Of a DNA stretch of 64,000 bases, positions 51,371-61,737 are shown one piece after another. Made by a program: the position numbers and the translations under genes. The stretch is from Agaricus subrufescens (lineage: Eukaryota; Basidiomycota; Agaricomycetes; Agaricales; Agaricaceae). The notes under the pieces are model-generated. The model had not been told where the DNA came from, made no database searches, and saw only the letters and a list, made by a program, of their open reading frames with translations. The stretch's first letter is position 1. Each line of letters opens with the position of its first letter. The stretch is taken from positions 186,001-250,000 of the forward strand of contig CM057068.1 of assembly GCA_029945375.1 (NCBI GenBank), given 5' to 3'.

Positions 51371-53063
51371 CACATCATTAGTTCACGATATTAGTGCTTG
51401 AAACTGTGCATACCATCTCCTCTACTGACGTCAAGGGGGGCTTTTGTTGCAGTTGTACAATGCATAGAGAAGCAGTGTTTAAACGTCAGTAGTTTACAAT
51501 ACTGGACTAGGAGTACTGCATACCTTGTCATTGTTGTCGGGGCCTTCACACTTGTTACAAAAATAGGGAATAGCAACTGCGTTGACCCACAAATTGAGTG
51601 TTGTATATAGTGATGAACCATCCCTTGCATTGATAGCATGACATGTGGCAAGACACTTGTCTAGGCGGTCTCAAAGTATGGCAGTCTTGGCAGGAGTAAG
51701 GGCTTGAGCCCCACTTGAGTGGTGTCTGCCCATATCAAGCTGTACACAAGACGTGAAAGAAGACGCAGGGAGGAAAGAATGGGAGAACTTCAGAGGGCAG
51801 AGTGGGTTAGAGGAAATAAGAGGCAGGCAATCCTTGCGAAAAAACTCAAGACAGATCTTGGAAATCAAGCTCTGGGTTAGCTGTCCAATACTTGATCTTG
51901 TCAAGATCTTGTTGTTTCCAATGCTTTGTATTGGAAGTAAAACAACCATTGTGAATTTCGGGGCTCGCGTTTCCAGTGTTACTTCTTTGAAATCTGAGAT
52001 ATCTTTCCGATATAATGGTAACAGCCCACTGCCACCATTTGTTCCTGGTGTTACACTACATATGTTGGGGGCGACCATGAATCTTGATTGTTATTGAATT
52101 GCATCACGGCTGAGAATCTGATCTGGTGGATGATCTAAGTGCATGTTCTTTGCCTTTTTGAAGGAGAATGAGACCATAAATCAACGTAAATCAAGAGTTT
52201 CCAAAAGTCAGCCAAACCAAAAATCGCTCAACAATGATAACTATTACTATTGCCTACTTAGGAAATCGACATCCCAAATGGGGAATTTGAGCCCTCTGCC
52301 TTTCTCCTCTCCTGTTCCCTGCTCCCCCCCTTCCCTCATGGTATGCAGGTGGATGATGCTCCTGCAATGTCAAGTCCTCAACCAGACCATTTAGCTTCTA
52401 CATAAAGACCTTGACTTTGGCTTTAGAGACTGGCATGTCTGGATTAGGGCCCAGAACTCTTCGTTGTTCTTGAGAAGTTCTTGAACACAGAAAGTCGGCT
52501 GCGCAAAGTAGATATGATCACACCGTCGGCACTATGGAGACAACTTTAACAATGGATGGGCAAGAAAAACATAACCACCCACATATGAAAACCATCTGCC
52601 AGCTTTGGTCAAATGAGGATCAGTCTGGCTAGTGCAGAGCTTCTTAGACTTCAAGGAATGCTTGGGACAGATGGAAACTGCAGGAGGGGGGCCAGCTTGA
52701 TGTCGGAGGAACTTGAGGATTTTTGCCTTGTTCTCCTGTCAAAGAATGGTGACACTTTCCCTGGTCAATGTAGAAGGCTGCATTGGGTTGGGGTCAAGGG
52801 TTCCTGCAATGACATACTAATATAATTTGCCATCTTTACTCCCATACCAGTCTTTTTGTGTTGGAGTGGGCAGAACTCAATTTGTCCTTAATCATTCTGA
52901 AATTTTCATGTTCAGGGTCGATGGTCATCTCATTCTCAGGGATATCCATATCAAAATAATAAGAATAATAATGATAATACTAATAATAATGATAATAATA
53001 ATAATAATTCAAGTTGCAGTTGATTATATTAAAGGTTCCTCGCATAATGAGCTGTTCCAAACC
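51371..53063. other. CpG-poor accessory sequence with weak ORFs
   Basis: There is an open frame of about 135 codons on the minus strand (52,078-51,671) and scattered short ones, none recognisable. A trinucleotide microsatellite near 53 kb is listed separately. Confidence 0.35.
52955..53008. repeat. AAT-type microsatellite
   Basis: Interrupted ATA/AAT and GAT trinucleotide run of about 54 bases just upstream of the two-exon ORF at 53,064. Confidence 0.85.
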
Positions 53064-53975
53064 ATGCATTTTATCCTCCTTGGCAACGGAATGGTGCTTC
53101 CAGTTCACCATGACTCAGTTTTTGATATTGACAAATGCCTCACTGCCATTACCAATGATGATATAACTTCTTTCCCAAGCAATGATGATATACCATTTAT
53201 TCTATCCCCTAGCTCCTCTCCCGATCTCCCTGATGTAGATGTGCTCTTGGAATTTCACAAGTGGATGAGGGCTATCAGAGACAGCAGTCCCTTGTCCCTC
53301 CCTAAGTCTTCAATCCCTTCCTCTCCTGCAGGAGATATATCTGTGGAGGAAGATCTTTTCTGGGGCCGTGTTTACCTATATGATAAGGTATGTTATACAT
53401 TCTGGATGAAGTGCCTCCTCACATACCTATTACAATAGGCAGGAGAGGGTCCTACAGTTTTTGAGATACTCTCGATGGATGGGTTTTTCTCTCTGCTCAA
53501 TAGCACAGAGTTTGTCAAGCAAAGCCGCATCATTACTCATCCTCTTGAAATATATGATCCCATGGTGGGAGATTTCGTCAATCTACCACCATTCACCTAT
53601 TGGCAACAATACTCATGGGACTATTATTTGATTGTGAGGGAAAGAGGGATGCACAATGAGGATTGTCTGGGGCTTGACGTGCTTATCAATGACCTCGAAG
53701 ATCCTGTTGACATCATGTCTAAGGATCCAATTTGTGTTCAAATATGGCATCAAAACTGGGCTAACACTCCACCTTTGGCTCAGATTCCATCAACCGTTCT
53801 GGCCTCACCCCAATACCCCATGCACAAAGAGCAAGCCACTCAGACTATTAGCAATCACAAGTGCAAGCATACTATAATTGAAGATGATGTTTCTGGGCCA
53901 CTGGTGAAGGCTTCGAAAACATTCCAGCAAGGTAGTGGTACTTTCGATGACCCAATCATTGTTTTAAATAATTAG
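53064..53975 (+). CDS. hypothetical two-exon protein, about 286 aa
   Basis: Exons 53064-53387 and 53439-53975 join in phase 0 across a 51-base GTATGT...AATAG intron, giving 'YLYDKAGEGPTVFEILSM'. The frame is open to TAA. It is one of the few intact-looking genes in the CpG-poor region. Residues 50-75 are Pro/Ser-rich and the middle ('DPMVGDFVNLPPFTYWQQY') looks folded. The tail is acidic-polar and ends 'GTFDDPIIVLNN', resembling a SUMO-interacting motif. I recognise no family. Similar short genes with a 'DxPI(I/V)(I/V)' end accompany transposons in mushroom genomes, so it may be transposon cargo. The start could lie upstream. Confidence 0.5.
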
Positions 53976-55686
53976 GGTATTATTAGTTAGCTTTAGCCAC
54001 TTAGGACTGTGTGCTTTACTTGCTCTGTATCAAGTAAATACTACTATATACCCCCACCCTTTTTGGCTAGCAAAATTTGCATTTTCCTCTCAGACTTGAA
54101 GGTAACACTAGGCTGGTTGCTCTTCAAGTTTATTACTTCAAAAAAAGGAACTTAAATCCACATAAATGAATTATTATAATTCCACTCAGTGACACATAAA
54201 TGGAAGAGTAGTAGTTATCATGACTGAAGATATCTCCAACACTGCAGTGTTGACAAGTCAGAGTTGGCGTCAAGTGCTTCAGTATTGGCGAGAATGAATG
54301 ATCTACACTTCTTGTGGATTGATTTCATATATCATGCTCCTGCAACCATGATATTCCCATACATAAGAAATTCCGATTTGTTTGCCTTCTTGCCCTCTGC
54401 TTGTTTTCCGATAGAGCATGGTAGATGATTTGTATTGGTGGCATATATCCACAATGGAACGAGTTTGGGTCAGGCAATATGCCAAAGCAAAGACCTGTCA
54501 AAAAACGGATCAGGATGATACAGACAATTGAATAGTGCATACTTGTTGATGGTCCTCTGCTGCCAAAGTATCCCTGTATATGTGTATCTGGCCTGAACAC
54601 AGCCAGAATTGTGTGATAGATTGAACAGTTAAGTATTCGAAGATTCATGTTGACTAATGACTAGACATATTGAGTTGAGTGAAATGAGTTCTCAATTCTA
54701 ATCAGGAAAAAAAAATTACCAAATGATGAGACCAATTCAAATTTCAATTCCAATCAGTAAAATTTGCCAGCTGCCAGTATGGCTAAACTTGTGGTGGCAG
54801 GCCTTGCCCTCAAACACAGCCCAATCATATGACTATGCGCACTAGGATGAATCAACTGAGTATTCTTAATTCCAATCAATGGTAGAAACCACTTACCAAA
54901 TGCCTAGAAATGCTGATTCTTCAATTTTTGTTGATTCTATTAGTCACTTGGGTGACAGGCTTCATGGATGCAAAGTACTCTAGACTCCTTAAATCACAAG
55001 CCAGCCTGGCAAGTATCGTTAAGGATCATACTGTATTGGTATAGTTGAAACATCAGGGTGAGGGTATCTCATCTCTGTTCAGACATGTTGTATCTCGTTA
55101 GTAAAGGTGTCCCATATGTTATAAGTAGTCTTGTCATTCAGGTGTAGCTATAGTTGTCCTAGATATTGACAACAAGCACATGGTGGTGCGAAAGAAAAAT
55201 GCAAATTATCAGGGCATGGAACATAGGTGTGGTTGACTTTACGGCCGGTTACTGGTTGTCACATGATTGATCCCAGTATTGGCTGGCACTACCCAGTGAT
55301 GTAACAATTGGATGTTGAATATATATTGGCCTCCACTTGCAGAGTTACTATCCGATTGTTATGTGACAGTTGCTACTACAGCATGTGATGGAATATACCC
55401 TGCCCTAAACAAAAGCATGCCAAATACCACCAATCAGGGGCTGGGGTTTTTCTTTCCTCTACGCCCATCACCTGGGAAATCTAGTGGGTAGTTCTGAGTA
55501 GATAGTATCTGTAGCTTTCCAATCTATTTCTGCAATCTATCAATTGGTATGTAAACATCTAATCAAATATATTGCAAAGTCTTGAGCATAATGAGTAGTT
55601 GGGATAAAAAAATTCATCATCTAATGGTATTACCCCACTTGATTTTCACAGAGCAGATTGCTTATGGAGATCAACCTTGAAAACAG
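53976..55686. other. CpG-poor non-coding sequence
   Basis: No supported gene. Probably eroded mobile-element or intergenic sequence left of the KOW pseudogene. Confidence 0.4.
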
Positions 55687-56819
55687 GCACCAGAAGTATT
55701 CCATTTCATAGATCATGAAGCAATTGAACATGATGGAGACGAAACAAGTGAGGAAGAGGATGGTGACTGTGAGCACTTCCCCATGTAGCACTGTAGTTTA
55801 AACATATGATATCTAGGTGCCGGGTTTATTGTATCATTGGATGATGATGAGGATGATGATCCTCAGGACACTATTGGTTTAAACCATCGCATAGGTCTAC
55901 AAGAGGAGATTGCCACAAGAGGAGATTTCCTGTCTTCATTGGTCGAAAAGTATACACAACCTTCCACATCCTTTACTTTCAGAGATACCTCAACAGAAGA
56001 GAATCGACTTCATCAGCAGGATGATTGGGAAACATGGGAGATACCTGTCAATGTAAGCAAATACTCAATTTTTTGACATGTTATCTGATGTGAACAAGAT
56101 GGGATCTGAATCACAATGCATACTTTGCATATACCAGCGATGCATGCAAGGCATGTATAATACCATGATACCTCGAAGCATATTTGCTCCTATAGGCATA
56201 ATTGGAAGGGTTTTCATGGAGGCCAAGTGACTGGCAGATAACTATACCATTTGTAGAGGAATGTTGAGTGTGAGATGGTGGAAAGGAAGAAAGGTTGACA
56301 ATCTTGAAGCTACGAGGCTCCTCCAAAGGCAAATGCCTCCATTCAAGCCCAAAGAGAATGGTTGGATTTGTCTCAAGAGAAAACCTTACACTTGTGATGT
56401 CGCGGTCATCTGGCAAGTTTTACCAAGGGGCCGACTGCAAGTCATTGTAGTGCCTTGTATTCCTCATGTGCCCAGGAAAGCTCTTACAGATCAAAGCTCG
56501 AATGTCAACAGGCACACGAAACCTTCCACTGAGCTGATTGATTTGAAAAGTTTAATTAAGGCAGGTCAACATGTATGGGTTGAAGGAACCAGCACTTCTA
56601 TGACTTACCAATACTGCCAATGTACATTTGATTCTTCCAGGTATCTACTTCTCACTCTCAATCCCGAGCAATATTATCATACCAACGTACTGTATCTCCA
56701 ACCATTGCTCAAGTCAAACTCTTTGCTAATAGCATCTCAATCGCCACCTCCGCCAAACTAAAGGCTTTTTGTTGTGCAGAGAGCCACCAACTTCAGCTAG
56801 GAGATAGAGTCACTATTGT

Positions 56820-57578
56820 TGTTAAGACTATGACCGCAGAGTTGGAACTAGGCAGTTCCGATTTGGGGATAGGTGTTGGCCTCAGTGACACAAAGGCACA
56901 CTGTGCCCTCCAGTGGGTTCTGGATGCCTAGAGAGTGATAGTGGAATAGAACGCGAGTTGCGGAATGCTTAGCAGAAGGATAGGAATCGAGAGGGAATAG
57001 AATCTAAGTCAATTTCAGACTGAGGAATAGATACAGGAATGCGGAACTTATATATGAAGGTGTACAGGAGTAAAGTACAGAAAAGGTATAGTTCCGGATA
57101 ATAGAAATAGGAATCGGAATAGAGATATGGCAATTGCATCACAATGACATCAGCAAAAGGTTTGGCTACTTGAAGCTACTTGAAGCTACTTGAGGGCTAC
57201 TTGAGAATTTTCAAGTACCTTCAAGTAGCTTCAAGTAGCCAAACCTTTTGCTGATGATAGGAATGAGTACCAATCCGGATACAGTTGCATTGGCCATTGG
57301 AAAGTTACGACCTGCATTGCATTGGTTGTAGAGCGACTGCAGGAGCGCAACCATAGTCCTGGAAAGGGACTATGGCATAACTGGCCAACCACTACCAGTT
57401 CCGGGAAGCGGACTTACCAATAAAAAGAACCCAAAAGTCAACAGTCCTGAGCGGGTCCCATCGAAAGGAAACTTGACAGCAGGATTCCTTGGAACATACT
57501 GGAAATGGAAATGGAATGTTCTAGATAGAAAAGGAAATGTTGGGAATGATCGGAAAGTTCTGGAAATAGAATATAACA
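56820..57578. mobile_element. solo LTR, 759 bp, TSD ATTGT
   Basis: The segment begins TGTTA and ends TAACA, the inverted TG...CA ends of retrotransposon LTRs, and is flanked by identical 5-bp copies ATTGT (56815-56819 and 57579-57583). It interrupts the KOW pseudogene in the middle of a codon, and removal with one target copy rejoins GTCACTATTGTGGCG in frame. It retains CpGs, unlike the surrounding pseudogene, so it is probably younger. No internal gag/pol remains, so it is a solo LTR left by recombination. A 109-bp hairpin lies inside it. Confidence 0.8.
57148..57256. repeat. 109-bp hairpin (MITE-like) inside the solo LTR
   Basis: Near-perfect inverted repeat: CATCAGCAAAAGGTTTGGCT at the left end pairs with AGCCAAACCTTTTGCTGATG at the right end. 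The arms consist of CTACTTGAAG repeats around a short centre. It may be a nested MITE or part of the LTR itself. Confidence 0.8.
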
Positions 57579-58365
57579 ATTGTGGCGTCTGAACATGCTG
57601 GTCAAGTTGGTGAGATCGCAGCTGTTCTCGATACTTATGTCTACATACAACTTAGTGACCATTCTGACCCAAATTTACCTGAGACAATTCAAATTCCCAA
57701 TCATTTTGTCCATTGCCACTTCAAGATCAGAGATAATGTTCAGGTCAAGACAGGCAACTCCGCTGGGTGCACAGGTTACATTGTCAAACTCGACGATCAA
57801 TTAGATCAAATGGATATCTGCAATTCCAGTGCTACGGTAAGCCACTGCATTTCAAACAATCATCATATGCTCAGAAATGCTTTTAGCATCTAACAATTCC
57901 TTACTACCATGCTGAGTTTGCTGATCTCAGTGTTCAGCTTGCTTCTCCTCCTCCCAACCCTAATATCCTTCACATTCCTTCTCATGCCTATGTAGTGTAT
58001 CTCAATCTCCCTGTAGTTGTTTTGAAGGGGCCCCTCAAGGGTCAGTCTGGTGTCATCAAGATAGTAAATACTTGAGGCAAAGCCCAGGTCAAACTTCGGG
58101 GTTTGCATCATTATAGCAATTGTCTCCAGGAACTTAATCTTTGTGCATTGGCATTTGAAATGTAACGTATAATACCATTAGCTCTGCCTTTTTTTTTTCT
58201 GATGTATGCCCACAGGGAAGTCTGTAAGTGGTTTGAGATGAAGGGTACTGATGTGTCCCTGTATTGGATTGACAGCATTCCAGATCATTGTTCAATTCTC
58301 CAAGAGGTTAACGTCAGTGTTGATCAATGATCCTGGACTCCTCCCCCTGAAAGTGATACTGGCAA

Positions 58366-61343
58366 TGTTACGGCCCCAGCCATTTTATGTGTGAAAATGT
58401 ACATTTAATGTGGCTAGGTGTACGTATCAGACTCGAGAATGAGTAATCGATCACCCCATTAGTAATGAGATTGGTCAAGGATATGTGTGAAGACAGGAAG
58501 AACTAGTTGAGGTTGCATCTGCGGTTCCTAGCAGGAAAACTGTACTGTTAGGGGAAATATAATCGCATTCAAGGACTTTAAAACAGAAGTCTCGAGGCTG
58601 AGTCTAGGGAGACTTTATTGGGAATTATCATTGAGACTGGCTATGGGATGGCTCGAGGACTTAGTGGAGTGCAGTTCCTTTAGCGGACCTTATGCTAGAC
58701 TGAATCTATAACTACTACCTGCCTGATATGGAAAGGCTAGGAAATGGGTGATTCGCACATGTCGAGACTGAATGAAGTGAGGTGAGGCTGTCAGAATTAT
58801 TGGTCAAGACTCAGGATCGGGTGGCAATGCTGATAATCTCAAAGCAACTAAAGGCGAGATGGAAGCTTAGTCTAATCGAGGACATCTTATCGACAGGATA
58901 ATCAGTGGGGGATGCGCCTCAAGAGTTTCTAGACTAGGGTTTAGGGTTGGAAGCTTGTTAGCCAATGAGGAATGGGAGATTAGACAAGTGCGATGTTCGG
59001 TCGAGGAGACTGAATAGTCGAGACTGTTGATTGGTGGAGAAAGATGAGTCAAGGAGACTATACCCATTCAGTGCTGGATACAGACTTGGTTATCTGTTTC
59101 ATATTTGTTTATTTTGTCTCAGTTTTTTTTATTGTGTATTGTACAGTATATAGTCGCCAGTTGAGGACAAGGTTCAGAATCGAATCTTTGCCCAAGTGCT
59201 GTGCGAGTGAAATCAAGTTTGGTTAAACTTTGCAGTGTTCTAAGCATTTCTTAAGTTCTTTCTTGACTCAGAAGGTCTTGTGTTCTGCTTGAGAGAGAGT
59301 ATCTTCACTGGTCTAATAGGATCGCGATAGCATCCGGTGCTAGCTCAACTTGTCTTGCAGTCTGTCTCAAAGCACGAAGGCAGGTCAAGGCTCTCCGAGT
59401 TTGTTGAGGCATCACTAGGGCGGACTCACTACCCCTCCTAGATAGGTGTCTAACCCATTCTATTGAGGACAGTCATTGCAAGCTTAGCCACTCGTCGTGA
59501 AGGTTCTAACCGAAACAGCATAGGTCTGGAAGAGGTCTCTATTCAGTTGAGACTTGTTTCACATTTCTATTCTACCCCTATTTTCATTTAATACTTAATT
59601 GAGACTCTTACTTTCACTTTCTTTCTGATTTATTCTCCCCATGAACCACACTCAAGACTAGGTGTAATTCAAAGGGTTGCATTCGCATTCGATTTTATAT
59701 TTTTTATATTTTATTTTCCACATTTACACCAATCTAGTCTCTTCATCGAACCCAGCCCTTTTGGCATAACTCCTGAAGATATGCTAGCAGTCACTCCACC
59801 AGCTATCCATAAGTGGCGCTTCTTTGATGGAGTGTCAGTAGTTTGCTAATTCATTGTGTAGCACCTGACTTCTGGCTTGCAAGACTTGTGCACAGGGATT
59901 CATTTGGCACTCTCCAAATCATGGTCCAAAGTGGCAGGCATTTCAATGACGGTGAAGAGACTAGATCAGTGTGAATGTGGACAATAAAATATAAAAAATA
60001 TAAAAGATATAAAATTGAATGTGAATGCAACCCTTTGAATTACACCAAGTCTTGAGTGCAGTTCGTGGGGAGAATAAATCAGAAAGAAAGTGAAAGTAAG
60101 CGTCTCGATTAAGTATTAAATGAAAATAAGGGTAGAATAGAAATGTGAAACAAGTCTCAACTGAATAGAGACCTCTTCCAGACCTGTGCCGTTTCAATTA
60201 GAACCTTCACGACAAGTGGCTAAGCTTGCAACGACTGTCCTCAATAGGATGGGTTAGACACCTATCTAGGAGGGGTAGCGAGTCTGCCCTAGTGATGCCT
60301 CAACAAACTTGGAGAGCCTTGACCTGCCTTCACGCTTTGAGACAGACTGCAAGACAAGTCGAGCTAGCACTGAATATGCTATTGCGATCCTATTAGACCA
60401 GTGAAGATACTCTCTCAAGCAGAACACAAGTCCTTCCAAGTTGAGAAAGAACTTTAAGAAATGCTTAGAACACTGCGAAGTTTAACCAAACTTGATTTCA
60501 CTCACACAGCGCTTGGGCAAAGATTCGATCCCAAACCTCATCCTCAACTGGCAACTATATACAATACACAACAAAAAACTGAGACAAAATAAACAAATAT
60601 GAAACAAATAACCAAGTCTGTATCCAGTGCTGAATGGGTATAGTCCCCTCGACTCATCTTTCTCCACCAATCAACCGTCTCGACTATTCAGTCTCCTTGA
60701 CCAAACATTGCACTTGTCCAATCTCCCGCTCCTCATTGGCTAGCGGGTTTCTAACCCTAGACCCTAGTCTAGAAACTCTCGAGGCACATCCCCACTGATT
60801 AACCCATCAATAAGATGTCCTCGATTAGACTAAGCTTCTATCTTGCCTTTAGTTGCTTTGAGATTATCATTACTACTGCCTGATCCAGAGTCTCAACCAA
60901 CAATTCCAACAGTCTCGATTCAGATTTATTCAGTCTCAACATGTGTGAGTCATCTACTTCCTAGCCCTTTCCTTATTAGGCAGGTAGTAATTATAGATTC
61001 AGTTTAGCATAAGGTCCGCTGAAGGAACCGTGTTCCACTAAGTCCTCGAGCCATCCCATAGCCCACCTCGATGATAATTCCCAACAAAGTCTCCCTAGAC
61101 TCAGTCTCAAGACTTCCATTTTAAAGTCCTTGAATGCAATTATATTTCCCCTAGCAGTATGGTTTTCCTGCTAGGAATCGCGGATGCAATCTCGACTGTT
61201 CCATAGGTCAACCTCTCTTCACACATGTCCTCGACTGAGCTTATCTCTAACTGGGTGACCGATTGTTCATTCTCAAACTTAATACGTACACCTAGCTGCA
61301 TTAAACATATATTTTCACGTGTAAAATGGCTGGGGCCGTAACA
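58366..61343. mobile_element. 2,978-bp palindromic element with ~1.39-kb inverted arms
   Basis: The left arm (58366-59748) and right arm (61343-59950, inverted) match along their whole length with scattered substitutions, separated by a spacer of about 201 bp. Both outer ends read TGTTACGGCCCCAGCCATTT. The arm inner ends finish ...TAGTCTCTTCA, so each arm has TG...CA ends like an LTR. The flanks are ACTGGCAA (58358-58365) and ACGGCAA (61344-61350), a probable target duplication. It sits in the KOW pseudogene, and removal restores 'SDTGKWDNQ'. There is no transposase or gag/pol inside. It is either a foldback DNA transposon or two LTRs in head-to-head orientation from an aberrant retroelement insertion. 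Short frames in both arms mirror each other and are not genes. Confidence 0.8.
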
Positions 61344-61737
61344 ACGGCAAGTGGGACAACCAAGTGGGAAGTTACAAAGGCCTCAATGGGGCTAATGTAT
61401 CAGTATTTTTTCCTGGGAAAGACACAATCCTCGTGCCTTATCTCTATGCAGCACCCACCTATCCATGCAAGAAATATGATTACATGTTTTGCCTCTCAGA
61501 AGATCAACATTTCGGCACTCAGTACATTGTCTGGAAGTATGGAGGTATTGAATGCATTGTTGCCACTTATAGAAGCGGGCACAAGAGAAGAATTACACGA
61601 ATGGTATCAACTCTTGATTTGGCTCTGGCGTCCTGATCAATTTTTATATTTTATTGTCCGATTGAATGTTTAGTTACATTGTTATGGTTTCAAATATGAG
61701 TAATGTGGTGTGACACAGCCTGGACCCTTCCAACTCA

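Larger units (their letters stand above)
55687..61636 (+). pseudogene. KOW-repeat (Spt5/NusG-like) gene broken by two insertions
   Basis: Collinear pieces form one protein. An acidic N-terminus comes first ('AIEHDGDETSEEEDGD', then 'VSLDDDEDDDP'). A NusG-N-like block follows ('DDWETWEIPV', intron 56,054-56,137, 'IGIIGRVFMEAK'), then KOW-type units: 'ICLKRKPYTCDVAVIWQVLP', 'GDRVTIV|ASEHAGQVGEI', 'NVQVKTGNSAGCTGYIVKL', 'VVVLKGPLKGQSGVIKIV' and 'GSYKGLNGANVSVFFPGK', ending at 61,636. In-frame TGA codons after 'MEAK', 'KIVNT' and 'SVDQ' show it is dead, and C-to-T change could explain them. A solo LTR (56,820-57,578) and a palindromic element (58,366-61,343) split it; taking them out restores frame ('VTI|VASEH', 'SDTG|KWDNQ'). 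Spt5/NusG proteins clamp RNA polymerase. This acidic, multi-KOW type is multicopy in mushrooms, unlike the single housekeeping Spt5. Confidence 0.6.

Noticed and set aside
58867..60670. Short ORFs inside the palindromic element
   Set aside because: Mirror images in the two inverted arms, hydrophobic or low-complexity, with no transposase motif.
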